Assembly: GCF_011682145.1 (NCBI RefSeq)
Contig: NZ_WHJH01000047.1
Span: forward strand, 1-53,959
Source of the DNA: Massilia mucilaginosa
GTDB lineage: Bacteria > Pseudomonadota > Gammaproteobacteria > Burkholderiales > Burkholderiaceae_D
Direction of reading: 5' to 3'
Length of the DNA: 53,959 bases
A program made the position numbers and the translations under genes. Positions 36,334-44,664 of the stretch are shown here, piece after piece. How positions within the stretch are numbered: the first letter of the stretch is position 1; each line of letters opens with the position of its first letter. Below the pieces are notes generated by a model, which ran no database searches, was not told where the DNA came from, and saw only the letters and a list, made by a program, of their open reading frames with translations.

Positions 36334-36594
36334 CTACTTCAGGTCATTTTCATAGCTGGCATCAGCTTCCGGCGGTGGGGTTCCAAACGCTTCTGCGAAT
36401 TCGTGCTGAATGTAGTCTTGCAGGCGCTGCAAAGCGTCGCGATCTTCGTACAGTTCGGCCAATGCGTCTTCATCGATGCTTTCAGTGTCTACTGCATCCA
36501 TTTTCGACATGCGCGCAGCGATAGCCTGGCGCAGCACTACTGCGTCACCCATCAGCAGCGATAGCGAGATCCCCGATTTTGTCGTATTAATCAT
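36334..36594 (-). CDS. Small acidic helical protein, probable immunity/antitoxin to the Tse2-like toxin
   Basis: An 86-residue acidic protein with no signal peptide, predicted largely helical (AVVLRQAIAARMSKM, DEDALAELYEDRDALQRLQDYI). In size, acidity and two-helix layout it recalls Tsi2, the 77-residue helical immunity protein of Tse2, but no residue-level homology is claimed. Its ATG lies 2 nt after the toxin stop codon with no strong ribosome binding site, so its synthesis is probably coupled to the toxin. An antitoxin encoded second in the operon fits the toxin-immunity order of tse2-tsi2. Its right flank is the 200-bp element. Confidence 0.55.
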   Translation of the reverse strand: MINTTKSGISLSLLMGDAVVLRQAIAARMSKMDAVDTESIDEDALAELYEDRDALQRLQDYIQHEFAEAFGTPPPEADASYENDLK

Positions 36595-36596
36595 AT

Positions 36597-36974
36597 TTAA
36601 CTCACTTTATGGCAGTGCATTACAAGCTCTTGAAGCAAGCCGATGAACTTCGCAAACGGCATGCTCTTCGCTGGCGCCAGCATATAATGGCCGTCGTGTC
36701 CCGGGCGAAGGTCTTTTACCAACTTTACCCCGGATGGCAGCGGGGTATTCACAGGAATTTTCCAAGTATTTTTGCGCTTGGGGTCAAATTTTGTGTTTAA
36801 AGAAATGCCGTTACCATTGGCGATGATGGTTTGTATGCCGTTGGTCGTTATGATCGCAACGTCATGGAATGGGCGGACGTTATCCAGTCTCGGCCCCGAT
36901 GCATTTCCATTGCGGAAGAAATCGTGCGTTAAAAAAGTGGCCTCTTCAATGTACAGAAATTGCGGCTCTAGCAT
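36597..36974 (-). CDS. Tse2-like ADP-ribosyltransferase-type toxin
   Basis: A 125-residue protein whose C-terminal half matches the Tse2 toxin pattern. WKIPVNTPLPSGVKLVKD (71-88) then GHYMLAPAKSM (95-105) correspond to the IPxxTxxPxxLK...D and HYxIxPAKxM stretches of P. aeruginosa Tse2 as I remember them. The middle part has NGNGISLNTKF, comparable to the GTSxFD region. Tse2 toxins act in the cytoplasm and cause growth arrest. There is no signal peptide. AGAGAGGGAAA lies 5 nt before ATG. No type VI secretion gene is in the window, so it could act as an intracellular toxin-antitoxin module rather than an effector. GC content is well below the flanking genes. Confidence 0.7.
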   Translation of the reverse strand: MLEPQFLYIEEATFLTHDFFRNGNASGPRLDNVRPFHDVAIITTNGIQTIIANGNGISLNTKFDPKRKNTWKIPVNTPLPSGVKLVKDLRPGHDGHYMLAPAKSMPFAKFIGLLQELVMHCHKVS

Positions 36975-37023
36975 TGATATTTCCCTCTCTATTGTTGCAA
37001 ATAAAGTAGTTAATTAGTTTGTA

Positions 37024-37029
37024 ATTATA
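37024..37029 (-). promoter_or_regulatory. Probable -10 element of the toxin cassette
   Basis: A perfect TATAAT on the minus strand lies 50 nt before the toxin start codon, in an AT-rich stretch. No good -35 is seen at the usual distance. Confidence 0.45.
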
Positions 37030-37082
37030 GATGGGGACCGCCCTTCCTGGTTGGTTAAACCGTAGCTGGGGAGAACCTGCAA

Positions 37083-37146
37083 TTCTAGGACGCGCACACC
37101 AGATGGCCTGATCGCGGGCGCCCTTCAGGGCGCCCGCTGGCGGCCC
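37083..37146. repeat. 64-bp direct repeat, copy 2 (with terminator hairpin)
   Basis: The second copy differs from 35789-35852 at three positions, two of them in the hairpin loop (TTCA here against GCCA), while the 10-bp stem (37114-37123/37128-37137) is intact. Here the hairpin serves as the terminator of the hslVU-side operon, which ends at 37153. Confidence 0.9.
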
Positions 37147-37152
37147 CCGGAT

Positions 37153-37347
37153 TTACTCCGTGTACTCCAGCACCGGTGTCGTCAACGCTTCCATATACAG
37201 TGCACAGCAATTGCGCAATTCTTCCAGCGTCCCGCCCGATGGCGCTTCTGGCAAGATACTCGAGCTGATCACCTTGCCATCATCATAATACACCGAATAA
37301 ACCGCCAGTTGCCCTGCCTTGTCCATGACCCGGTAATTCCAGGTCAT
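37153..37347 (-). CDS. Small hypothetical protein downstream of hslU
   Basis: A 64-residue protein (starting MTWNYRVMDKAGQLAVYSVYY) with three or four predicted beta strands followed by a helix (TLEELRNCCALYMEAL). I do not recognise the family. It overlaps the preceding small gene by four bases (ATGA), so it is translationally coupled and probably real. The hairpin in repeat copy 2 ends the transcript just beyond it. Confidence 0.6.
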   Translation of the reverse strand: MTWNYRVMDKAGQLAVYSVYYDDGKVISSSILPEAPSGGTLEELRNCCALYMEALTTPVLEYTE

Positions 37348-37544
37348 TCGTCCTCCGGCACCAGCTTGGCCTTCTTGAGCGCGCGCTTGGCCGCCTGGCG
37401 TTCCTGCGCCGGCCCCTTGGCGTGCGGTCCGGCGGCGCGCAGCTTGGCTGCCACGGCCACCGGGTTGCGCACCTTGGCAACCTGCTGCGTCGGCTTGACG
37501 GTGATGCGCATCTTTTGCCGTGTCGCCAGTGCCTTGTTCGCCAT
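37344..37544 (-). CDS. Small basic hypothetical protein downstream of hslU
   Basis: A 66-residue, strongly basic, Ala/Lys-rich protein (MANKALATRQKMRITVKPTQ, tail RALKKAKLVPEDE). Composition suggests nucleic-acid or ribosome association, but there is no recognisable domain. GAGGCG lies 4 nt before the start codon. It is 11 nt after the hslU stop and overlaps the next small gene, so both appear to be satellites of the hslVU operon. Confidence 0.6.
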   Translation of the reverse strand: MANKALATRQKMRITVKPTQQVAKVRNPVAVAAKLRAAGPHAKGPAQERQAAKRALKKAKLVPEDE

Positions 37545-37555
37545 CGCGCGCCTCC

Positions 37556-38908
37556 TTACAGCACGTAGCGCGACAGGTCTTCGTTGTCGGCCAGTTTGTC
37601 CAGACGCTCGTTGACGTACGCGGCATCGATCGCCACCACGCTGCCGCCGGTTTCGCTGGCGGTAAACGACACTTCTTCGAGCAGCTTTTCCATCACCGTG
37701 TACAGCCGCCGCGCGCCGATATTCTCGGTGCGCTCGTTGACCGAAAACGCAATCTCGGCCAGGCGCGTGATGCCGTCCGGCGCAAACTCGACCTTGACGT
37801 CCTCGGTCGCCAGCAGCGCTTCGTACTGCTTGGTCAGGCAGGCATCGGTGCTGGTCAGGATGCATTCGAAATCGGCAATCGACAGCGATTCGAGCTCGAC
37901 CCGGATCGGAAAGCGCCCCTGCAATTCGGGAATCAGGTCCGACGGCTTGGCCAGGTGGAACGCGCCCGAGGCGATGAACAGGATGTGGTCGGTGCGGATC
38001 ATGCCGTACTTGGTGTTGACCGTGGTGCCCTCGACCAGCGGCAGCAGGTCACGCTGCACGCCGGCGCGCGAGACATCGGCCCCGCCCATTTCGGAGCGCG
38101 AGGCGATCTTGTCGATCTCGTCGAGGAACACGATGCCGTTCTGCTCGACGTTGGCGATCGCCTTTTGCTTGAGCTCGTCGTCGTTGACCAGCTTGGCCGC
38201 TTCTTCGTCGATCAGCAGCTTCATCGCTTCGCGGATCTTGATCTTGCGCGGCTTCTTGCGCGCCGCGCCGATGCCGGAAAACATGGACTTGATCTGCTCC
38301 GTCATTTCTTCCATGCCGGGCGGGGCCATGATTTCCATCTGCGGACCGGGTTCGGCCACGTCGAGCTCGATTTCACGGTCATCCAGCTCGCCTTCGCGCA
38401 GGCGCTTGCGGAAGGTCTGGCGGGTGCCGTCGCCTTCCTTGGTTTCAAGCGGCGGCGGCGTGACGTTGAAGCCGAAGTCGCGCGCCGGCGGCACCAGGAT
38501 GTCGATGATGCGGTCTTCGGCCGCGTCTTCGGCGCGCTGGCGCACTTTTTTCATTTCGCTGGAGCGGGTCTGCTTGATGCCGATGTCGATCAGGTCGCGG
38601 ATGATGGTGTCGACGTCGCGCCCGACGTAGCCGACTTCGGTGAACTTGGTCGCTTCGATCTTGATGAAGGGCGCGTCGGCCAGCTTGGCCAGGCGCCGCG
38701 CGATCTCGGTCTTGCCCACGCCCGTGGGCCCGATCATGAGGATGTTCTTGGGCGTGATTTCATGGCGCAGCGGCTCGGCCACCTGCTGGCGGCGCCAGCG
38801 GTTGCGCAGGGCGATGGCGACCGCGCGCTTGGCCTTGCCCTGGCCGACCACGTGCTTGTCGAGTTCGGAAACGATTTCGCGGGGCGTCATATTCATGGTG
38901 CTTGGCAT
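37556..38908 (-). CDS. hslU: HslU, ATPase of the HslVU protease
   Basis: HslU is the AAA+ unfoldase that feeds substrates into the HslV proteolytic chamber. The 450-residue protein has Walker [10 protein letters not shown], the pore loop [11 protein letters not shown], the substrate-binding I domain (about 115-240), Walker [13 protein letters not shown], and the family C-terminus ending DLSRYVL, which inserts into HslV. ATG at 38908 ([13 protein letters not shown]) is chosen over an upstream ATG because GGGGAAG lies 4 nt before it. It is 11 nt downstream of hslV in the usual operon. Confidence 0.96.
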   Translation of the reverse strand: MPSTMNMTPREIVSELDKHVVGQGKAKRAVAIALRNRWRRQQVAEPLRHEITPKNILMIGPTGVGKTEIARRLAKLADAPFIKIEATKFTEVGYVGRDVDTIIRDLIDIGIKQTRSSEMKKVRQRAEDAAEDRIIDILVPPARDFGFNVTPPPLETKEGDGTRQTFRKRLREGELDDREIELDVAEPGPQMEIMAPPGMEEMTEQIKSMFSGIGAARKKPRKIKIREAMKLLIDEEAAKLVNDDELKQKAIANVEQNGIVFLDEIDKIASRSEMGGADVSRAGVQRDLLPLVEGTTVNTKYGMIRTDHILFIASGAFHLAKPSDLIPELQGRFPIRVELESLSIADFECILTSTDACLTKQYEALLATEDVKVEFAPDGITRLAEIAFSVNERTENIGARRLYTVMEKLLEEVSFTASETGGSVVAIDAAYVNERLDKLADNEDLSRYVL

Positions 38909-38919
38909 GGTGCTTCCCC

Positions 38920-39456
38920 TTAATCCAGTGTTTCGATGATGTGCGACATGTTCGTATAGATGCACAGCTGGCCGGCGATGGTCAGCGATTTTTTGACGAT
39001 CTCGGCCGGCGACAAATCGGTGTTCTCCTGCAGGGCCTTGGCGGCCGACTGGGCGTAGGTGCCGCCCGAGCCGATGGCGCCGACCCCGTCTTCGGGTTCG
39101 AGCACGTCGCCGTTGCCGGTGATGACCAGGGTCGATTCATGGTCGGCCACCAGCAGCATGGCTTCCAGGCGGCGCAGCACGCGGTCGGTGCGCCAGTCCT
39201 TGGCCAGTTCCACCGAGGCGCGCAGCAGGTTGCCCTGGTGCTTTTCGAGCTTGCCTTCGAAGCGGTCGAGCAGGGTGAAGGCGTCGGCGGTGCCGCCGGC
39301 GAAGCCGCACAGGACCTTGCCCTGGTACAGCTTGCGCACCTTGCGGGCCGTGCCCTTCATGACGATGTTGCCGAGCGTGACCTGGCCATCGCCGCCGATC
39401 GCGACTTGCTTGCCGCGCCGTACGCACAGGATGGTGGTGCCGTGAAATTGTTCCAT
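38920..39456 (-). CDS. hslV: HslV, peptidase of the HslVU protease
   Basis: HslV is the proteasome-like threonine peptidase that forms a double hexamer. The 178-residue protein begins [15 protein letters not shown]; removal of the first six residues would expose Thr as nucleophile (mature TTILCVRR). Conserved [31 protein letters not shown] (the two halves of one segment) and [15 protein letters not shown] follow. The propeptide is longer than the single Met of E. coli, as in other betaproteobacteria I know. It heads the hslVU operon. Confidence 0.96.
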   Translation of the reverse strand: MEQFHGTTILCVRRGKQVAIGGDGQVTLGNIVMKGTARKVRKLYQGKVLCGFAGGTADAFTLLDRFEGKLEKHQGNLLRASVELAKDWRTDRVLRRLEAMLLVADHESTLVITGNGDVLEPEDGVGAIGSGGTYAQSAAKALQENTDLSPAEIVKKSLTIAGQLCIYTNMSHIIETLD

Positions 39457-39586
39457 TGTCGTTGCCTCTCAGTGATGGAGCGGCCGGCCGGGAGAGGGCT
39501 CCCGCGCGGCTGCATGCCTCCCAGAAATGGGGATGCTCACGGAAATTGCAAGACAGCTACCGGCAAGCTGCGCCGGCCAGCCATGG

Positions 39587-40918
39587 TCAGTACTTGTGCG
39601 GGAACAGCTTGGCCACTTCCGTGAAGCCCAGTAGTTTGAACAGTGCGGCGACCAAATGGTTCAATTCGCGCAGCTCGATTCTTTTCTCGGCCGCGATCGG
39701 GCGCAAGCGGTTGAGCAGGGCGGCGGCGGCCGAATAGTCGACCCGCGCCAGGCGCGAGCAGTCGAACAGCACCGTTTCGGCGCTGTCGGCGGCGTAGGCG
39801 TCGATGGCGTCGAACAGGCTCGCGGTCGCGCCTTCGATCACCGACGGCAGCATGAAGCCTTCGGTGGCCGGCGGGGTGTGCAGGATGCTGACCGAGGTGG
39901 CGGTGCTCAGGGATGGTTCGAACGAGGGCGGCGAAACCTCGTAGGTGACGCAGTAGTCCATCGCCGTTTCTTCGAAATCCTTTTCGCGGTCGAGCAGCTG
40001 GAACAGGGCCAGTAGCAGCAGCCACGGCGCTTCGCTGGCGTCGCGCTGGCCGATCTCGATGGTCGAGTGGACCAGCTCGGCCAGTTCGGCGGCGCCGGCC
40101 ACGATCAGTTCGCGGTCGCTGGCGCGCAGGCGGTTCATGGTTTCGAGCAGCAGGGCGCAGCCGTCCGGGGTGACGCTCTGGATGCGCGCGAATTCGAGGC
40201 GCAGCACCGGGTTTTCGCTGGCGCGCTGCAGCAGGCGTTCCAGGCGCGGGGCCACTTCGCCATCGAGCACGCCGCTGAAGACTTCGGTCGGGGTGACCCC
40301 GGCGAAGGTGCGCTCTTCCATGCCGGGAGGCATCAGCGGCGGCGACCACGACGGCGGCGAAGTTTCGAACTGGCTGGCGTAATCGATTGCAATGTTGTCG
40401 AAGTCCTCCTGGCGTCCGCCCACCTGGTACAGGTCGAACAGCATCCACCAGATGGTGCGGTCGTCCTTGCCCAGCTCGGCCAGGCTGTCGAGCAGCATGT
40501 GCTCGGTCACGGCCATCTGGTCGTTGGCGAACATGATGGCGATTTCTTCGATGACGGGGGCGGTCTGGGGCGCGACCAGCGCGTCCGGCAAGTCTTCGTC
40601 GGCCAGCAGCTCGGTGGTGGCCAGTTCCAGCATCGGCAGGGTGTCGCTGCCGGCGTCCTCGGCGGCCGGGGCCTTGGCCTTGCGCGGGCCGCTGCCCCAG
40701 GCCGGCTCGGGCGTGTTGAAGATGTCGTTCGACATGGCCGATTCGATCGCGTCGATCTTGGCCGCGGTGGCGCGCGCGATCTCGCGCTGGCGCGCGCGGT
40801 CGGCGTCGGTGTCGGCGGCCAGGCGCGACGGTTCGCCGACGCGCAGGCGCGAGTCCGGCGCATTCTTGCCGCCAGGCTGCTCAGTTTTCTTCTTGTTGAA
40901 GATGGAGAAGATACCCAC
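39587..40918 (-). CDS. STAS-domain protein with an internal duplication
   Basis: A 443-residue cytoplasmic protein. The N-terminal 100 residues are charged and low complexity. Two related halves follow, each with a helical hairpin ending in a similar block: DFDNIAIDYASQFETSPPSW near 170-190 and DFEETAMDYCVTYEVSPPSF near 320-340. Each is followed by a STAS-like fold (about 215-300 and 355-443: VLFDCSRLARVDYSAAAALL in the second). STAS domains act in anti-sigma antagonists and other switches. The phosphorylatable Ser of SpoIIAA is replaced in the second copy's region by Asp-Tyr-Ser, so a phospho-switch is possible but unproven. No anti-sigma gene is adjacent. Confidence 0.7.
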   Translation of the reverse strand: MGIFSIFNKKKTEQPGGKNAPDSRLRVGEPSRLAADTDADRARQREIARATAAKIDAIESAMSNDIFNTPEPAWGSGPRKAKAPAAEDAGSDTLPMLELATTELLADEDLPDALVAPQTAPVIEEIAIMFANDQMAVTEHMLLDSLAELGKDDRTIWWMLFDLYQVGGRQEDFDNIAIDYASQFETSPPSWSPPLMPPGMEERTFAGVTPTEVFSGVLDGEVAPRLERLLQRASENPVLRLEFARIQSVTPDGCALLLETMNRLRASDRELIVAGAAELAELVHSTIEIGQRDASEAPWLLLLALFQLLDREKDFEETAMDYCVTYEVSPPSFEPSLSTATSVSILHTPPATEGFMLPSVIEGATASLFDAIDAYAADSAETVLFDCSRLARVDYSAAAALLNRLRPIAAEKRIELRELNHLVAALFKLLGFTEVAKLFPHKY

Positions 40919-41148
40919 GTCGTTCCCTGTCTCGTTCTACGCTGCGCACTGCGCCAACGGCGCCGGGCGCACCGACCGCAGCAAGCGCCCTGATTGATCT
41001 GTCTGCGGAACCAGCCGCAGCGCCAAGCCGCACGGTAGCATGCCGGCCCGGAGCGCGCCAGCCACCCATGCTGTCCGCTGGACTGGACAATCCGACATAG
41101 TGTAGCCGATAGGCAAGCTTCGAGTCGGATTGGCGGGAGCGGCAAAAC

Positions 41149-41180
41149 AAAAAAGCATGCGGGGGCGAACCCGCATGCTT
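41149..41180 (-). terminator. Intrinsic terminator of dksA
   Basis: An 11-bp perfect stem (41153-41163/41170-41180, AAGCATGCGGG) with a 6-nt loop is followed on the minus strand by a run of T. It lies 26 nt past the dksA stop codon. Confidence 0.85.
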
Positions 41181-41205
41181 CTTCGGAGGTGGCGTGCGGC
41201 GAGGC

Positions 41206-41655
41206 TCAATCGCCGTACAGTTTTTGTTTCAGCTCGCGGCGCTGCTGCGCTTCGAGCGAGAGCGTCGCGGTCGGGCGCGCGATCAGGCGCGGAATGCCGA
41301 TCGGCTCGCCCGTCTCTTCGCACCAGCCGTAGTCGCCCGCGTCGATGGCGGCGATCGACTGCTGCACCTTCTTGAGCAGCTTGCGCTCGCGGTCGCGCGT
41401 GCGCAGTTCGAGCGCGTGTTCTTCTTCGATCGTGGCGCGGTCGGCCGGGTCGGGCACGAGCACGGTTTCGCGCAGGTGCTCGGTGGTCTCGCCGGCATTC
41501 TTGAGCAGGTCTTTTTCGAGCTGCTGCAAACGGGCCTTGAAAAACGCCAGCTGCGCCGGATTCATGTAGTCCTTCTCACCCATGGCCCGAATTTCGTCTT
41601 CGGAGATGAGATGGCCTTCCGTATTGACGGCGGTCGATTTAGTTGTTTTAGTCAT
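41206..41655 (-). CDS. dksA: RNA polymerase-binding regulator DksA, single-cysteine form
   Basis: DksA binds the RNA polymerase secondary channel and, with ppGpp, controls ribosomal and amino-acid promoters. The 149-residue protein has the coiled-coil tip acidic motif DPADRATIEEE and a DRERKLLKK stretch. The zinc-finger region reads WCEETGEPIG...TATLSLEAQ: only one of the four zinc-binding Cys remains, so zinc cannot be held as in E. coli DksA. This low-Cys form is, as far as I recall, usual in Betaproteobacteria. It has its own terminator, with cobW 196 nt upstream on the same strand. Confidence 0.93.
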   Translation of the reverse strand: MTKTTKSTAVNTEGHLISEDEIRAMGEKDYMNPAQLAFFKARLQQLEKDLLKNAGETTEHLRETVLVPDPADRATIEEEHALELRTRDRERKLLKKVQQSIAAIDAGDYGWCEETGEPIGIPRLIARPTATLSLEAQQRRELKQKLYGD

Positions 41656-41851
41656 GACTTCACTTACCTTCGATACGACGGTGGTTTCATTTTATCAGCT
41701 AACCCGGCTGCGGCACCGGTAAAGCGGCGGTGCTGCGGCCGAAGCGCCTACCTTGACGGCTTGCTGAACTGCCGCCTTGTTCGTAACTCCCCGCACCGGG
41801 ATGGCTTTTACTGATGGTGCGATAAAGCGGGCATCTTAAAACCCGGATAGT

Positions 41852-42895
41852 TTATACCAAACATTGTTCCAAACCGCTGACAAAGACATCTTTCGGTAAA
41901 TTTTTGCCAATAAAAACCATTTTGCTGCCACGTTCCTCGTTTTCGCCCCATTTTGCGCCCAGATCGCTGCCCATCATCTGGTGCACGCCCTGGAATACCA
42001 CCTTGCGCTCGGCGCCCTGCATCAGCAGCACGCCCTTGTAGCGCAGCATGCGCGGACCGAAGACATTGACCAGGCTGGCCAGGAATTCGTCGAGCTTGGC
42101 CGGGTCGAACGGGCGCTCGCTCTTGAAGACGAAGGCGGCGATGTCGTCGCTGTGGCGGCCGTGATGGTGGTTATGGTCGTGATCGTGGCGGCAGGCGTCG
42201 GTGTGCACATGATCGTGCTCGTGCTCGTGCGCTTCCTCGGCCTTGAGGAAGTCCGGGTCGATTTCCAGCTTGTCGTTGAGGTTGAAGCCGCGGATGTCGA
42301 GCACCTCGGCCAGCGGCGCGCGGCCGAAGTCGACCTGGCTGATCGGCGCGCGCGGGTTGATGCGCATCAGGCGCGCCTTGAGCGCGTCGAGCTGGGCCGT
42401 ATCGACCAGGTCGGTCTTGGAGATCAGCAGCTTGTCGGCAAAACCGACCTGGCGCTGGGCTTCCTCGTAGTCGTCGAGCTGGGTCATGGCGTGGCGCGCG
42501 TCGACCACGGTCAGCACGGCGTCGAGCATGTAGTGCACGCCGACTTCCTCGTCCATGAAGAAGGTTTGCGCCACCGGCCCCGGATTGGCCAGGCCGGTCG
42601 TTTCGATGATGATGCGGTCGAAGTGCAGCTCGCCCGCTTCGCGCTTTTGCGCCAGGCTGGTCAGCGCAACGATCAGGTCGCCGCGCACGGTGCAGCAGAT
42701 GCAGCCATTGTTCATCTCGACGATCTGCTCGCTGCTGTCCTGCACCAGGATTTCGTTATCGATGTTTTCCTGGCCGAACTCGTTCTCGATGACGGCAATC
42801 TTCAGCCCGTGGTCTTCCTGCAGGATGCGATTGAGGAGCGTGGTTTTGCCGGCGCCGAGGAAGCCGGTCAGGATGGTGCTGGGAATTAAGGCCAT
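41852..42895 (-). CDS. CobW/COG0523-family GTPase, probable zinc metallochaperone
   Basis: A 347-residue G3E-family GTPase. Walker A is GFLGAGKTT (11-19), the family's metal-binding motif is CICC (65-68), Walker B-like is IIIETTGLANP and the base-specificity motif is SKTDLVD. A His-rich loop (about 223-249, with thirteen or more His) precedes the C-terminal CobW domain. The motif CxCC plus a His-rich loop fits the zinc-handling members of COG0523 rather than cobalamin synthesis, since no cobalamin gene is nearby. ATG at 42895 begins the canonical MALIPSTILTGF; the frame extends upstream but without family similarity. It is upstream of the zinc-independent dksA. Confidence 0.9.
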   Translation of the reverse strand: MALIPSTILTGFLGAGKTTLLNRILQEDHGLKIAVIENEFGQENIDNEILVQDSSEQIVEMNNGCICCTVRGDLIVALTSLAQKREAGELHFDRIIIETTGLANPGPVAQTFFMDEEVGVHYMLDAVLTVVDARHAMTQLDDYEEAQRQVGFADKLLISKTDLVDTAQLDALKARLMRINPRAPISQVDFGRAPLAEVLDIRGFNLNDKLEIDPDFLKAEEAHEHEHDHVHTDACRHDHDHNHHHGRHSDDIAAFVFKSERPFDPAKLDEFLASLVNVFGPRMLRYKGVLLMQGAERKVVFQGVHQMMGSDLGAKWGENEERGSKMVFIGKNLPKDVFVSGLEQCLV

Positions 42896-43046
42896 GTTGT
42901 CGTCAGTCAGTGTGCGGCCCGGGACCGGGCGAATAATCGAGCGATTATGCCGGATTTCGCCAATTGCTTCCAACTACCGCCATGCGGCTTGATGCGGATC
43001 ATGCCGCAAGGGCGTTTCCGGCCCGGTTTTCGGTCCTGCTTCGGGC

Positions 43047-44000
43047 TTACTTCGCCTTGGCGCGCGGGTGCGCCTGGTCGTACACGGCCGCCAGGTGCTG
43101 GAAGTCGAGCGCGGTGTAGACCTGGGTCGAGGTGATGCTGGCGTGGCCGAGCATGTCCTGCACCGCGCGCAGGTCGCCCGACGATTGCAGCACGTGCGAG
43201 GCGAACGAGTGGCGCAGCATGTGCGGATGCACGTGCACCGGGGTGCCGGCGTCGATCGCGTGCTGTTTCAGGCGCAGTTGCACCACGCGCGGCGAGACGC
43301 GCGTGGCGCGCTCCGACAGGAACAGGGCGGCGCTGCCGTCGGCGGGCGGCGGGCGCACCGCCAGCCAGGCCGCCAGCGCGCTGCGCGCATGGCTGCCGAC
43401 CGGCACCGTGCGCATCTTGTTGCCCTTGCCGGTGACCAGCACGTCGCCCGAGGCCAGGTCGATCCAGCCGAGCGACGGCGCCTGGCCGTCGCCGCCCTTG
43501 GTGTACGTGACGTCGAGCCCGGCCAGCTCGGCCACCCGCAGGCCGCTCGAATACAGCAGCTCGAACATGGCGCGGTTGCACAGCTCGGCGCTGGTGAGGG
43601 TGGCGCGGCCGGGCGGTGCGCTCGAGACCAGCTGCACGGCGTCGTCCACCGCCAGCGCTTTCGGCAGCGGGGCCGGGCGCTTGGGGGCGCGCACGCCGTC
43701 GGTCGGGTTGGCCGCCAGGGTCATGTGTTCCGACAGCCAGCCGAAAAACCCGCGCCAGCTCGACAGCTTGCGGGCGATCGAGCGCGGTCCCAGTTCCTGG
43801 CTGTGCAGGATCGAGGTCAGGCGGCGGATGTCGGCCTGGCGCACCTGCTGCCAGGGCATGCCCTTGGCCAGCGTGTGCAACTGTTGCAGGTCGCGCCGGT
43901 AGGCGTCGATGGTGTGCGGCGAGAGCTGGCGCAGGGTGGCCAGCTGGTCGAGGTAGCGCCCGACCCAGTCGGTGCGCTCCGGCTCGGCCGGATGGTCCAT
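43047..44000 (-). CDS. xerC: Tyrosine recombinase XerC
   Basis: XerC with XerD resolves chromosome dimers at dif. The 317-residue protein has an N-terminal SAM-like domain (about 10-105) and the catalytic domain with R155 (SGLRVAEL), a lysine in GKGNKMR, H260 and R263 (PHMLRHSFASH), H286 (LGHAS) and Y295 (TQVYT). Length and all catalytic residues are intact. It directly follows the DUF484 gene (1 nt gap), the arrangement in which chromosomal xerC is commonly found, so it is not a mobile-element integrase. Confidence 0.94.
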   Translation of the reverse strand: MDHPAEPERTDWVGRYLDQLATLRQLSPHTIDAYRRDLQQLHTLAKGMPWQQVRQADIRRLTSILHSQELGPRSIARKLSSWRGFFGWLSEHMTLAANPTDGVRAPKRPAPLPKALAVDDAVQLVSSAPPGRATLTSAELCNRAMFELLYSSGLRVAELAGLDVTYTKGGDGQAPSLGWIDLASGDVLVTGKGNKMRTVPVGSHARSALAAWLAVRPPPADGSAALFLSERATRVSPRVVQLRLKQHAIDAGTPVHVHPHMLRHSFASHVLQSSGDLRAVQDMLGHASITSTQVYTALDFQHLAAVYDQAHPRAKAK

Positions 44001-44001
44001 C

Positions 44002-44664
44002 TCAGGCCCGCAGCGCGGCCAGCGCGGCGCTGGCGGTTTCGCCGATATGGACCAGGAAATCGGTGCCCATGCTGGCGCTGAAGCGTTCCGGATCGGGCGA
44101 GCCGAGGATCAAGAGGCCGAAGGCGCTGCCGTTGCTGCGCAGCGGCAAAATGACGGTCGACTGCACCGCGCCGGCGTCGGCCAGCCAGCGCACCGCTTCG
44201 AAGTCGTGGTTGCTGCCGCAGTAGGGCGCCAGCAGGCTGTTGGCGAACAGGCGCGCATCTTCCGACACGCCGTTGACGTACCAGTTGCCGGCATGCGCTT
44301 GGGCCAGGTTCCACAGGCGCAGGGTCGCTTGCGGCACGCCGAAGTGGGTGGCCAGGCCGTCGACCAGGGCGCGCGCCATGTCGCTGTCGTGGCGCGTCTT
44401 GAGCAGGGTCTGGGTCCAGCCGTGGAACTTGTTTGCGATGGCGGCGTTCGCTTCGGCCAGGCGGACCAGGTCCGCCATGCGCAGCTCCAAGGCCTTGTAT
44501 TTATCGCGCATCACTTCCATCTGGCGCTCCTGGAGCGAGACGGCCTTGCCGGTCAGCGGGCTCGACAGCTTGACCTCGCCCAGCAGCTTGGCGTGTTCCT
44601 GGAAAAAGGTCGGATGGCCGGCCAGGTAGTCGGCGACGGCGGTGGGGTCCAGTGTGGCGGTCAT
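44002..44664 (-). CDS. DUF484 family protein
   Basis: A 220-residue protein of the DUF484 family: N-terminal helices with LDPTAVADYLAGHPTFF, then a coiled segment (LQERQMEVMRDKYKALELRM) and a GAF-like beta sheet (about 95-215: ARLFANSLLAPYCGSN, VILPLRSNGSAFGLLILGSP). Function is unknown; it is regularly found beside xerC. ATG at 44664 is chosen because the DUF484 pattern begins there; the upstream in-frame extension covers the terminator and the repeat element and is not coding. Confidence 0.9.
   Translation of the reverse strand: MTATLDPTAVADYLAGHPTFFQEHAKLLGEVKLSSPLTGKAVSLQERQMEVMRDKYKALELRMADLVRLAEANAAIANKFHGWTQTLLKTRHDSDMARALVDGLATHFGVPQATLRLWNLAQAHAGNWYVNGVSEDARLFANSLLAPYCGSNHDFEAVRWLADAGAVQSTVILPLRSNGSAFGLLILGSPDPERFSASMGTDFLVHIGETASAALAALRA

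Noticed and set aside
41656-41851. Zur box between cobW and dksA
   Set aside because: Looked for an AT-rich TATAACATTTC-type palindrome and found none.
43047-44000. Tyrosine recombinase as a mobile-element integrase
   Set aside because: Adjacent DUF484 gene, host-like composition and length mark it as chromosomal xerC.
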